A stretch of 58,939 nt of DNA from CALEUX01 sp964608615 (GTDB lineage Bacteria; Bacteroidota; Bacteroidia; Bacteroidales; Marinilabiliaceae). Each line of letters begins with the position of its first letter. Position 1 is the stretch's first letter. The stretch spans positions 1 to 58,939 of the forward strand of contig CAZSQG010000013.1 in the NCBI GenBank assembly GCA_964608615.1, given 5' to 3'. The position numbers and the translations under genes are program-made. Shown here one piece after another: positions 1 through 8,722 of this stretch. The notes beneath the pieces are model-generated. The model made no database searches, was not told the DNA's origin, and worked only from the letters and a program-made list of their open reading frames with translations.

Positions 1-131
1 AACAATGACAGATTTTTGATTCAATTACCAATAACGTATTATTAATTAATGGATTTTAGTTCTTCGTTTCGTTGGGAATAACATCTCAAAATCTTTTAAG
101 CTGATAAATCCAAATATCTATTGGATTATAT

Positions 132-164
132 TTTGAGATTTCTATGGCTTTGTTTCTATCTTTG
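132..164 (+). promoter_or_regulatory. Bacteroidota-type promoter for the MutS-like gene
   Basis: A TTTG at 132-135 and TATCTTTG at 157-164 match the -33 TTTG and -7 TAnnTTTG boxes of the Bacteroidota primary sigma factor, with about 21 bp between them. The start codon at 191 leaves a short leader. Called by motif only. Confidence 0.5.
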
Positions 165-190
165 AGATGTTGTTTACTAATGCATAAAAT

Positions 191-1990
191 ATGAAAGATT
201 CTCCTTATTCTTATTACTCTCAAAAAGTAGCGACATACCAGCTTGAATTGAAGCAACTTGAAAAGAAATTCATATATGTTTTTCTGATGCGGTTATTATC
301 ATTCATTGGATTTATTGGTTTTTTAGCTTGGTTTGCATCTTCTGGTGGAGCTTGGTGGTTAGCTGTTTTAAGCGGATTCTCTATTATAGCTTTTCTTGTT
401 GCTGTTAAAACAGATCTTAATTTGGTTGGGCGACAGCAAATGTTGCAAAAACGAATACTCATTAATCAGAATGAATTAAAATATCTTGGACATCAGTGTG
501 ATGAGTTCAATGGGGGAGATGACTTTGAGAAATTGAATTTACATTTGGCTGGCGATTTTGACTTATTTGGTTCAGGTTCATTATTCCAATACTTAAATCG
601 GTCTGTAACAAATGCTGGAGCGCATCGCTTTGCGGAAAGACTTTGTCATTGGACTCTTGAAAAGAAAGAAATAATCAAATATCAGAAAAGTGTGAATGAA
701 TTGTCGATGAAGCCCGCATTTATGGAGGATTTTCAAGCTCGAGGGATGCTTTTAACTGAAAAAGGAGAAGAAGTCGATAATTTGCTTGCATGGCTTTGCG
801 AGACTGAGGATATGTCTACCAGATTAAAGCCTCTGCTTGTTATTTATCCACTGGTTTTAATTGGACTAATTATCGTAGTATCCATTGGATTATTATCAGC
901 TAATATTTTATGGTTACCGGTTATTCTTTCATTTTTTATTGTGGCAAGGAAAAAGAAAATATTGGATGAGGCTCACAATAAACTTGGGAGAAATGCAAAA
1001 ACATTTGAGAAGTATGCATCGTTGATTTATTTGATCGAGCAAGAGAAGTTTAGTTCGCCTTATCTGATAAATCTTAAGGATGAATTTACGGAGGGGGAGA
1101 AATCAGCAAGTAAAATTCTTAATGAGTTATTTAAATTACTGGAGAAGTTCGATTATCGTTATAATTTCATTGTAGCGATTTTGTTTAATATTCTCTTTTT
1201 ATTTGATCTTCAAATCTATTGTCGTTTGGGAAAATGGAAGAAGCTGCATAAAAAAAGTGTCTCTTCATGGTTTGATGCTTTGGCTGAAATGGATGCAATA
1301 ATTGGCTTTGGCAGGTTTTCAAGAAACAATAACGAATTGGTTTGTTTTCCTGAATTGTGCGATGAGTCATTTGAAATCACAGCGCAAGAGATGGGACACC
1401 CCCTTATTTCACCGGAGAGTCGTGTTAATAATGATATCAGTTTTGCCGGGCAGCCTAAGATCATGGTGATCACTGGGGCTAATATGGCAGGCAAGAGCAC
1501 TTTTTTACGAACACTAGCTATAAATTTGATTTTGGCTATGAATGGTGCTCCGGTTTGTGCTAAATCATTTCGTTTTTCGCCATGTGAGATTATGTCAAGT
1601 ATTAATATACGGGATTCTCTATCGCACAAGGCTTCATATTTTTACGCTGAATTAGTACGCATTCGCGAGATCATTGACCATGTAAGTAATCAATCAAAAA
1701 CATTGGTTGTTCTTGATGAAATATTAAGGGGTACCAATACAAAGGATAAGCAGACTGGCTCTATTGGATTGCTAGAGAAATTGATTTCACTTAATGCTGT
1801 GGTTGTTATGGCAACGCATGATTTGACCATTGGGGAGCTAGATAAAAAATATCCGGATATTGTAACCAATCATTGCTTTGAGGTAGAACTCGATGACGAT
1901 AAATTGATCTTTGATTATAAGGTTAAGGATGGCATTAGTAAAAAGTTAAATGCATCGTTTTTAATGAAGAAGATGGGGGTTATTGAATGA
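191..1990 (+). CDS. MutS-like ATPase with N-terminal membrane segments
   Basis: This 599-residue protein has the ATPase domain (domain V) of DNA mismatch repair MutS at its C-terminus: a Walker A motif GANMAGKSTFLRT at about residue 429, a Walker B motif LVVLDEILRG near 504 and a following STHD-type element (ATHDLTIGEL). It lacks the N-terminal mismatch-recognition domain. Hydrophobic segments lie near residues 34-72, 214-251 and 325-339, suggesting membrane attachment. Such shortened MutS-related proteins are widespread in Bacteroidota. They are annotated as MutS family, but their role is not mismatch repair in any proven way. The start follows closely on a good promoter and no operon partner is visible. 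Family assignment is secure; function is unknown. Confidence 0.85.
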   Translation: MKDSPYSYYSQKVATYQLELKQLEKKFIYVFLMRLLSFIGFIGFLAWFASSGGAWWLAVLSGFSIIAFLVAVKTDLNLVGRQQMLQKRILINQNELKYLGHQCDEFNGGDDFEKLNLHLAGDFDLFGSGSLFQYLNRSVTNAGAHRFAERLCHWTLEKKEIIKYQKSVNELSMKPAFMEDFQARGMLLTEKGEEVDNLLAWLCETEDMSTRLKPLLVIYPLVLIGLIIVVSIGLLSANILWLPVILSFFIVARKKKILDEAHNKLGRNAKTFEKYASLIYLIEQEKFSSPYLINLKDEFTEGEKSASKILNELFKLLEKFDYRYNFIVAILFNILFLFDLQIYCRLGKWKKLHKKSVSSWFDALAEMDAIIGFGRFSRNNNELVCFPELCDESFEITAQEMGHPLISPESRVNNDISFAGQPKIMVITGANMAGKSTFLRTLAINLILAMNGAPVCAKSFRFSPCEIMSSINIRDSLSHKASYFYAELVRIREIIDHVSNQSKTLVVLDEILRGTNTKDKQTGSIGLLEKLISLNAVVVMATHDLTIGELDKKYPDIVTNHCFEVELDDDKLIFDYKVKDGISKKLNASFLMKKMGVIE

Positions 1991-2502
1991 AAGAACAACG
2001 AGATTAAGCAATAGGAAGCAGATTAATTTTTTATAGTCTGGATCTCAAACAGATTATTGAAAAGATAAAAAACCCTCGTAAGGAAGTAGTTTCACTTATT
2101 AGGAATTTATTGGGAGTTTGTATGCTATAGTGTTGTAAACCAAAGAAAATATTTGTAACAGCTCCGCTACTATATCAGTTTTTGTGTATGTAGTGGTGAT
2201 AAATGGAGGTTCAGCAAACGTACTGAAAGCGGTTGATGGATAATTAAGATATAAGGTGGAAATTTTCACATAAAGGAATGGGTATTACATTTTCCAATCA
2301 TAAAGCGATTTTTATATCCTGAAGGCTTGTGAAGAATAAATTTATCAATTTGCGATGCTTAAGTAATTAATAGATAACGAGATGAACGTTGTTTTGCCTT
2401 TTAATTATTAAGAAATCAGCAAAAAAGATTTAATTATTTATGATTTTATGCTATCGTATGAATATTTAGTTATATCTTTGCAGCAATATTTAAAATCATA
2501 TT
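1991..2502. other. intergenic, no convincing gene
   Basis: About 510 bp of AT-rich sequence. A short stretch at about 2032-2130 on the + strand reads like degraded coding sequence (an open run containing KIKNPRKEVVSLIRNLL ending in TAG) but has no start codon and no recognisable family. The right end carries the csp promoter. Confidence 0.4.
2473..2480 (+). promoter_or_regulatory. -7 box (TATCTTTG) of the csp promoter
   Basis: TATCTTTG fits TAnnTTTG exactly and sits 22 bp upstream of the cold-shock gene start, so the leader would be very short. The -33 element is weak. Confidence 0.5.
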
Positions 2503-2694
2503 ATGAACAACGGAGTAGTAAAATTTTTCAATGAAACCAAAGGTTTTGGTTTTATCAAAGACGCAAATTCTTCACAAGAGTATTTTGTGCATTCAACTGG
2601 GTTACAAGATAACATCAGAGAAAACGATGAAGTAACTTTTGAACTTCAAGAAGGAAGAAAAGGATTAAATGCAGTAAATGTTAAACTAGCTTAG
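2503..2694 (+). CDS. Cold-shock-domain protein (CspA family)
   Basis: A 63-residue, single-domain cold-shock protein, the usual size for Bacteroidota. The RNP1-like motif KGFGFI is at residues 14-19 and the RNP2-like YFVHST at 28-33. These bind single-stranded RNA or DNA and act as RNA chaperones in the cytoplasm. It has its own promoter just upstream and a strong terminator 31 bp after the stop, so it is a monocistronic unit. No long cold-shock-type 5' leader is apparent if the -7 box at 2473 is the real one. Confidence 0.95.
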   Translation: MNNGVVKFFNETKGFGFIKDANSSQEYFVHSTGLQDNIRENDEVTFELQEGRKGLNAVNVKLA

Positions 2695-2725
2695 TTTAAA
2701 CTATTATAATCATTTAAGATTTCGG

Positions 2726-2752
2726 GTCCCGCTTTTAGCGGGACTTTTTTTT
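2726..2752 (+). terminator. Intrinsic terminator of csp
   Basis: A perfect 8-bp stem GTCCCGCT/AGCGGGAC with a 3-nt loop, followed by eight T residues. Confidence 0.9.
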
Positions 2753-2763
2753 GATCTTAATTC

Positions 2764-2811
2764 AAAAAAAACACTGACTCATACTCTTGTTAAGAGGTTG
2801 AGTCAGTGTTT
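2764..2811 (-). terminator. Intrinsic terminator reading leftwards
   Basis: A perfect 12-bp inverted repeat (AAACACTGACTC at 2769-2780, GAGTCAGTGTTT at 2800-2811). On the minus strand it runs into an uninterrupted T tract (A tract 2764-2771 on the plus strand). It lies downstream of the small minus-strand gene at 2950-3060 and would end that transcript, convergent with csp. Confidence 0.7.
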
Positions 2812-2949
2812 CGTAGCTACAAAAACTAATGCTCCGTTTTTGTGATTGTATTTCTTTCCAACATTGATAAAAAAAGGTTGGAAAAGATTTCAATGTCAAG
2901 TTCCCGGGGTATAAACATACCCAACAACAAATCTCGTGCTTTATTGAGT

Positions 2950-3060
2950 TTAGTCGTTTTTACCACCCTTTTTAGCTGCTTTTGCAGCTCTTTTCTCTTT
3001 AAGAGTTTTGGCAGGTGCCTTTTTATTATTAGGAGCTTTTCCTTCTTTTTCTTTTGCCAT
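2950..3060 (-). CDS. Small Lys/Ala-rich basic protein (36 residues)
   Basis: An ATG-started frame of 36 codons encodes a very basic peptide starting MAKEKEGKAPNNKKAPAK and ending KAAKKGGKND. About a third of its residues are lysine and a fifth alanine, with no hydrophobic segment. It resembles the unstructured Lys/Ala-rich tails of histone-like or ribosome-associated proteins, but I recognise no named family. The terminator at 2764-2811 on the same strand suggests a dedicated transcript. The alternative is a chance low-complexity frame. The + strand frame crossing it is a phenylalanine- and serine-rich shadow. Confidence 0.55.
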   Translation of the reverse strand: MAKEKEGKAPNNKKAPAKTLKEKRAAKAAKKGGKND

Positions 3061-3461
3061 GAGAGTAAATTTATGTTAGTAAAAATTGTTAATAATCACC
3101 ATTGGTCTATTTTCAAACTATCATATAATTTATAATGAATTTGTAATTTTATTCGAAAATAGTAGATAATCTCTAAAAATTCATTCAAAAATAAAATGTT
3201 TTGTTGTTATTTTCAGAGTCCGTTCATTGGTGTTGTGCAAAGCATAAGGCATTCTCTGAATGTCTTTGCTTAATAATTCAACTTTACGGATAATAGGATG
3301 AAGTTAGTATTAAAATTGAAATGAACAAAGTATTGATTCTCAAAAATTGTACGATATGGTTATCCTCTATAGTTTTTTTTGAGGATTTTGTTTCTAAAAG
3401 AAAAAATAAAGATTGATTAGGTTACATGATGTTTCCTTTAGCAAAAGGAGTGGGTTAGATG
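3061..3461. other. intergenic, no gene seen
   Basis: About 400 bp of AT-rich sequence between the small basic-protein gene and the end of the DUF5686 gene. It should hold the promoter of the small minus-strand gene (a near-match TATTTTCG on that strand lies near 3160). Nothing else was recognised. Confidence 0.35.
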
Positions 3462-5852
3462 TTATAAGCCAACTTCCAGCCCAATTTTGAACGACCAGTT
3501 ATGGGCTTCTTTTGGGAGTTTATAAGGTCCATACCTGTAATGAATAGCAAATCCGTATTTAAAGATGAGTTGTCTAAAAAGGTTTCCAAAAAATATTCCT
3601 GATTCATAATATCCCTTATTAAAGGATTGAATTGTATTGTGGAAATTTTTTACATCACCAATACCAAATGAGGACGACAGAGTGATTTCAGGTTTGAAGT
3701 TTCCTGATTTATTCAATCGAGTAAAAAAAGTATTTCTGAAGAAAATGGATGTGAATTGACTTGCCGCAAATTCGTTGGGTAGCATGGTTGCAAAAGAAAA
3801 AGGGGTTTCAATTCCTGTTCTCTCCCTGTGTGTGCCCAGAGCACTATATAATTTAGATGCAGGATAGCTACCCTCTATGGTACCAGCAGTTACTCTTAAA
3901 ATGGCTTTTGCCGATGGCCAGGGACGAAAGCTTTTTTCAATCTGAGTCTCAAATTTTTTGTAGTTAAAATTCTCCTCTCCCTGAGAACCATTTCCAACGA
4001 TGAAGTTGGTCCAGACAATTGGATAATTAGTTCCATTGGATGTCAACCCAAATTGCGTGTAACTAAAAGTCTCTTTATGGGCCCATTTTAACTTAATACC
4101 ATATTCGTGATTGGTATATGGTTCCTGTATTTGTGGGTTCTCGTTGAAAAATGGATATATTATAACAGGCTTAACTTCGTTGTATTGGTATGAAATCTGG
4201 CTCTTAAAATATTGCCACATTCTTGTCCTGAATGAGGTGTATATCGAGCTGGTTGGATCCATGTTTTCAATAAGATGACGCTTAAACCGTTCGGATGAAG
4301 CGATGGCGTATCCATCCAAAAAACTGAAGCTGCCTGATTCCTTTAGGCATTTATCAATATACATATCCCATTCACGCTGCGCTTGTCTATTAAGATGCAA
4401 GAGCAATCCGGCTCCATAATTATTATCCTCCGACCTAAAGCTTCTGGAATAATACGCTCCAGTCGAAAATTTGTCTGAAATCTTTTCACTAGTCCACAAG
4501 CCCAGTCCAAGTTTAAACCCTTCGTATTGATTAATATCAATTATTTTTTTCACATCTAGTTTAACGTAACCCAGAGGTAAATATCCCTCTATTAGATTTT
4601 TTTCAATATTCACCAATACATCTAAATGATGCTTTCGTCCCATGCTGTCAATAACGTGGTAGGTTGCTAAGTCTTTTTCGGTAAGAGGTTCGTAACGGAA
4701 TTGCTCTATTGATGGGGCATTTTTATTACCAGTCTCATCAATAAATTGAATATTGGAAAAATCTTTTTTGTCGAATTCAGGATTCAGCTTAATGGCTGTG
4801 ACCGTACTTTTTCCCGTACCAACCAATGGAAAAGGGAATGCTTGTCCGGTTACTGTTTTTTTTATCTGAAGTCTGCTTTCTAACTGGCTTGGGAACCATT
4901 TATTGTTTTCGTGTTGTTCGTAATTTTGATTGATTGAGAGGAGAATGGAATTTTGCTCCTGAATAGTTTCGGCAGTAATAGTTTTTAAAGCATAGGACGG
5001 TATGTGAACGTGCATGGAACCTTTCATTGCTCTGATAGAGGATTGTTTTCTAGGTTCAAAGGAGATGTAGAAAAGCGTATCGCCGTCACTATTTAGAAGG
5101 GTGTCTTTTAACAGGAAAAGGTATTGTTTTAGTCCCTGTTGGGATATTGGATTTAAAAAATCTGCGTCAAACAGCTTAATATAATCCTGGTAAAATGAAT
5201 AAGGTTGAATTTGAGCAGGAAGCATAGCCAATGATGGTTGCTCCAACCCACTGACGCGACCAGATATTAATCTCTCATTGGTTTTATCAGGTGCCAGGTG
5301 TTTTTTCTCCGAAACCGACTCTATTAAGAAGAGGTGGTTGTTACGATTAAATTCAACCAGTTCTTTTGTTTCTTTATCTTGAGTGTTAATAGAATCTGGC
5401 ATATCTAAAAAGAAGATCATTTTATGATAAATGATACAGGAATAATCGGAAGTTTTGTCGGGGTTGTTCAAGTCGCGTTGAGCGTACACTTTTTCCATGA
5501 CTGAGAGTGCCGGGTTTTTCCCGGGAAAGACATTAACCTGCGATAATTCAATATTAACTGGCTCGAGATAAATAACCTGATTGTCTTTAAGTTGAAGGAC
5601 TTGAATTATAGCGGTTTTGTAACCAAGGCAACTAATCCTGATATGGGAAAATGCCAAATTGAACGGCAGTTCAAACCGACCGTTAATATCACTCATAGTC
5701 CCTTGTTGGAGGTTTCCGTATTGAATATTTACGAATGGAACCGGTTCATGGGTTTCAAAATCGGCCAAAGAGAAAGAAACAGGCTTCTGGGCGGAAACCT
5801 GAAATGAGAGTGTAAGAAATAAAAGAATGATTGTTTTAAGCTGGTAACACAT
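3462..5852 (-). CDS. DUF5686 / carboxypeptidase-regulatory-like outer membrane protein
   Basis: The start chosen here gives a signal peptide (MCYQLKTIILLFLTLSFQ, cleavage after VSAQ); longer in-frame starts at 5891 and 5966 would bury it. The mature protein opens with a carboxypeptidase D regulatory-like (CarbopepD_reg_2) beta-sandwich of about 90 residues (FSLADFETHEPVPFVNIQY). A long beta-rich region follows and matches the DUF5686 family in length (796 residues) and layout. The C-terminal half has alternating aromatic strands and ends in a hydrophobic residue, as in outer-membrane barrels. Members are Bacteroidota-specific and are inferred to be surface proteins related to TonB-dependent systems; substrate unknown. 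It is monocistronic. Confidence 0.8.
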   Translation of the reverse strand: MCYQLKTIILLFLTLSFQVSAQKPVSFSLADFETHEPVPFVNIQYGNLQQGTMSDINGRFELPFNLAFSHIRISCLGYKTAIIQVLQLKDNQVIYLEPVNIELSQVNVFPGKNPALSVMEKVYAQRDLNNPDKTSDYSCIIYHKMIFFLDMPDSINTQDKETKELVEFNRNNHLFLIESVSEKKHLAPDKTNERLISGRVSGLEQPSLAMLPAQIQPYSFYQDYIKLFDADFLNPISQQGLKQYLFLLKDTLLNSDGDTLFYISFEPRKQSSIRAMKGSMHVHIPSYALKTITAETIQEQNSILLSINQNYEQHENNKWFPSQLESRLQIKKTVTGQAFPFPLVGTGKSTVTAIKLNPEFDKKDFSNIQFIDETGNKNAPSIEQFRYEPLTEKDLATYHVIDSMGRKHHLDVLVNIEKNLIEGYLPLGYVKLDVKKIIDINQYEGFKLGLGLWTSEKISDKFSTGAYYSRSFRSEDNNYGAGLLLHLNRQAQREWDMYIDKCLKESGSFSFLDGYAIASSERFKRHLIENMDPTSSIYTSFRTRMWQYFKSQISYQYNEVKPVIIYPFFNENPQIQEPYTNHEYGIKLKWAHKETFSYTQFGLTSNGTNYPIVWTNFIVGNGSQGEENFNYKKFETQIEKSFRPWPSAKAILRVTAGTIEGSYPASKLYSALGTHRERTGIETPFSFATMLPNEFAASQFTSIFFRNTFFTRLNKSGNFKPEITLSSSFGIGDVKNFHNTIQSFNKGYYESGIFFGNLFRQLIFKYGFAIHYRYGPYKLPKEAHNWSFKIGLEVGL

Positions 5853-6007
5853 TTTATTTACAGAAGAACGGTTATAATTATTAGGCTGCATTGAAATTTT
5901 ATAATACAAAAAAAAGAGATACTCTAAACAAACCTTCCTTTTTTCAATAAATGTCTTCAACTTCACAACCTGCTAATCTTCACCTATTCCCCTTTTTTGT
6001 AATAAGC

Positions 6008-6850
6008 TTATGTTAAGATTCCGGCTTTCAGGAATGTGATTTCCTGCTCAGTCAGGAATCGCCATTTCCCTCTTGGAATTCTTTTTTTTGTTAACCCTGC
6101 AAAATAGACTCTGTCAAGCTTAACAATTTTATATCCAAGATGCTCAAAAATTCTACGAACAATTCTGTTTCTGCCCGAATGTATTTCTATTCCTACTTGT
6201 GTTTTATCGCTTGCATCGGCATAACTAATTGCGTCGGCATTAATAATTCCGTCCTCAAGTTCTATTCCTTCTGCTATTTGCGAAAGATGGTTCTGAGTAA
6301 CCGGTTTATCGGTATAAACATGATAAATCTTACTGCAGTTAGTTGATGGATGAGTAAGTTTTTTTGAAAGCTCACCATCATTAGTTAGCAATAACACACC
6401 AGTGGTTTGCATGTCGAGACGACCCACCGGATAAATCCTTTCAGTACAGGCGCCTGCAACAATATCGAGCACTGTTCTTCGGCCTTGTGGGTCAGATGCG
6501 GTAGTAACCACATCTTTAGGTTTGTTAAGTACAATGTAAACCTTATTCTCAGGATTCAGTTTTTGATCCTTGTAAAGAACATTATCACTGAATTTTACCT
6601 GAGTTCCCAGTTCGGTTACTATTTTGCCGTTAACGGTAATCATACCCTTGGAAATCAGATTGTCGGCATCGCGACGGCTACAGATTCCGGCATTGCTTAT
6701 ATACCGGTTCAGCCGCATTGTTTCCGGCATTTTTTTATCGTCTGATTTTGGAATTCGGACTTTTATGTCTGGCTTTTTGTCAGAACGAACTCTGTCTTTT
6801 GTAACCGGACGTCTTGTTCCTTTTTTGTCTTGTCTGTCTTTATTGTTCAT
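6008..6850 (-). CDS. rluB: 23S rRNA pseudouridine synthase, RluB/RsuA family
   Basis: Residues 1-45 are a basic, Lys/Arg-rich extension. Next is an S4 RNA-binding domain (MRLNRYISNAGICSRRDAD, about 45-100) and an RsuA/RluB catalytic domain with the active-site motif GRLDMQTTGVLLLTND, whose Asp is the catalytic nucleophile. Members isomerise a specific uridine in rRNA (RluB: U2605 in E. coli numbering). The N-terminal basic extension is common in Bacteroidota members. Length is 280 residues. RluB is favoured over RsuA by the S4 and core arrangement, but RluE/F-type specificity cannot be excluded. Confidence 0.85.
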   Translation of the reverse strand: MNNKDRQDKKGTRRPVTKDRVRSDKKPDIKVRIPKSDDKKMPETMRLNRYISNAGICSRRDADNLISKGMITVNGKIVTELGTQVKFSDNVLYKDQKLNPENKVYIVLNKPKDVVTTASDPQGRRTVLDIVAGACTERIYPVGRLDMQTTGVLLLTNDGELSKKLTHPSTNCSKIYHVYTDKPVTQNHLSQIAEGIELEDGIINADAISYADASDKTQVGIEIHSGRNRIVRRIFEHLGYKIVKLDRVYFAGLTKKRIPRGKWRFLTEQEITFLKAGILT

Positions 6851-6929
6851 CTTTTCTTCCCATTTGCACTGTATTCCCGGTTAACCGCGAATCAGCATTC
6901 CAAATGCAAAGGTGCGAAAAATAAATGGG

Positions 6930-6956
6930 TTGCAATCTCTTTTTAATTTATCTTTG
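6930..6956 (+). promoter_or_regulatory. Bacteroidota-type promoter ahead of glmM
   Basis: TATCTTTG at 6949-6956 matches the -7 box exactly, with a partial -33 box (TTGC at 6930-6933). It lies about 155 bp upstream of the phosphoglucosamine mutase start, implying a long leader. Confidence 0.5.
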
Positions 6957-7112
6957 CAACACGCGATTGAAGTATAAGTAAGGCAATGAGGTTTATAAGC
7001 TGTTTTATATAGTGATGTTATGATTGTTTTTTGTGTACTGATACGAAATATTTATTTCATAGTGTTTTAGTTTGTCTTTTTATGTGTTTGCAAAAAATTT
7101 AAATTTGATTAT

Positions 7113-8498
7113 ATGACTTTAATAAAATCAATTTCAGGAATTAGGGGAACAATTGGTGGGCACCCTGGCGAAGGACTTAGTCCCATTGATGTTGTGCGTT
7201 TTACTTCGGCATATGGTATGTGGTTAAAACAAAAAAGTGGTAAAGCTAAAAATAAAGTTGTGGTGGGTCGCGATGCAAGAATTTCGGGCGACATGGTAAA
7301 GAATCTTGTAATAGGGGCCTTACAAGGGCTTGGTATTGATGTTATTCATCTTGGTTTGGCCACGACTCCAACTACCGAATTAGCTGTTATTGAACACAAA
7401 GCTGATGGTGGTATAATACTTACAGCCAGTCATAATCCCAAACAGTGGAATGCATTGAAATTGCTGAATGAGAAGGGTGAATTTCTAAATGCTAAAGAAG
7501 GAGAAACGGTTTTGAATATTGCCGAAAATGAAGCTTTTATTTATTCTGATGTAGATGATCTTGGGCATGTTACTGAAGATGCTGATTTTTTACAGTTACA
7601 TATAAAGGATGTTTTATTGTTGGATTTGGTTGATGTAGATGCCATCAGGAAAGCAAGGTTTAAGGTTGCGGTTGACTGCGTTAATTCGGTGGGAGGTATT
7701 GCCATTCCTCAATTGCTTAGGGCATTGGGGGTGGTGGATATTCTAGAGCTTTATTGCGATGCAAACGGTAATTTCCCCCACAATCCTGAGCCCTTACCTG
7801 AACACTTAAACGATATTGCCGAATTAATAAGAAAAGAAAAAGCCGATGTGGGCTTTGTGGTTGACCCTGATGTGGATCGGTTGGCAATTATTAATGAAGA
7901 CGGCTCAATGTTTGGTGAAGAGTACACATTAGTGGCTGTTGCCGATTATGTGTTATCGAATTCACCGGGAAATACGGTTTCAAATCTGAGCTCAACACGA
8001 GCATTACGTGATGTGACGCATAAACATGGTGGTAGCTATTCAGCAGCCGCTGTTGGTGAAGTAAATGTTGTTGAAATGATGAAGTCAACAAAGGCTGTTA
8101 TAGGCGGCGAGGGCAATGGCGGTGTTATTTACCCAGCCAGTCACAATGGTCGCGATGCTTTGGTGGGGATTGCATTATTTCTTTCGCATTTGGCTAAAAA
8201 GGGTATTAAGTGTTCGGATCTACGAAGTGAATATCCCTCGTATTTTATGTCGAAGAATAAAATACAACTCACTGCTGATATTGATGTGGATGCTATTCTT
8301 GAAAAGGTGAAGATTCTTTATAAGAACGAAAAGGTAACTGATATTGATGGTGTTAAAATTGATTTCGCCGATAGCTGGGTACATCTTCGCAAATCCAATA
8401 CAGAACCAATTATACGGGTTTATTCCGAGGCCGGATCAAAAGTGGCTGCCGATATGCTGGCACGCAATATAATGGACGTGATAAAATCAATGGTTTAA
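7113..8498 (+). CDS. glmM: Phosphoglucosamine mutase / phosphohexomutase
   Basis: This 461-residue alpha-D-phosphohexomutase has all four signature elements: the phosphoserine loop TASHNPKQWNALK (about residue 110), the metal-binding DPDVDRLA (about 252-259), the sugar-binding GEGNGGVIYP (about 333) and the phosphate-binding RKSNTEPIIRVYSEA near the C-terminus. In Bacteroidota this subgroup is taken as GlmM, which interconverts glucosamine-6-phosphate and glucosamine-1-phosphate for UDP-GlcNAc and peptidoglycan synthesis. Phosphomannomutase activity cannot be ruled out from motifs. A hairpin terminator follows 40 bp after the stop. Confidence 0.85.
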   Translation: MTLIKSISGIRGTIGGHPGEGLSPIDVVRFTSAYGMWLKQKSGKAKNKVVVGRDARISGDMVKNLVIGALQGLGIDVIHLGLATTPTTELAVIEHKADGGIILTASHNPKQWNALKLLNEKGEFLNAKEGETVLNIAENEAFIYSDVDDLGHVTEDADFLQLHIKDVLLLDLVDVDAIRKARFKVAVDCVNSVGGIAIPQLLRALGVVDILELYCDANGNFPHNPEPLPEHLNDIAELIRKEKADVGFVVDPDVDRLAIINEDGSMFGEEYTLVAVADYVLSNSPGNTVSNLSSTRALRDVTHKHGGSYSAAAVGEVNVVEMMKSTKAVIGGEGNGGVIYPASHNGRDALVGIALFLSHLAKKGIKCSDLRSEYPSYFMSKNKIQLTADIDVDAILEKVKILYKNEKVTDIDGVKIDFADSWVHLRKSNTEPIIRVYSEAGSKVAADMLARNIMDVIKSMV

Positions 8499-8538
8499 TA
8501 AGTAGTGGAGACAATAAAACAATAAAAACTGGCGATTG

Positions 8539-8574
8539 AAACCCTGGCTCTTAAGTAATGAGGGTTAGGGTTTT
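8539..8574 (+). terminator. Terminator after glmM
   Basis: AAACCCT at 8539-8545 pairs with AGGGTTT at 8567-8573, with partial inner pairing (GCTC with GAGG) and a short T tract. It separates glmM from the efflux operon. Confidence 0.55.
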
Positions 8575-8722
8575 AATATGTATAATGGGATATTTTTTGT
8601 GTTCGTTTTAATATACATGAATTTGGTAAATGGCATTTTGCCAGGTTATTCTTGAAAAAAAACAGAGAGTTATTAAACTTTATTAATTTCCAATTGTCTG
8701 AAAGAAAAATCAATTGTTAAAC

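Noticed and set aside
2032..2130. Short open run resembling a coding fragment downstream of the MutS-like gene
   Set aside because: No start codon and no match to a family; too short to support a pseudogene call.
2842..3135. + strand frame of 97 codons rich in Phe, Ser and Leu
   Set aside because: It is the antisense of the Lys/Ala-rich minus-strand gene; such Phe-rich frames arise from A-rich coding sequence on the other strand.
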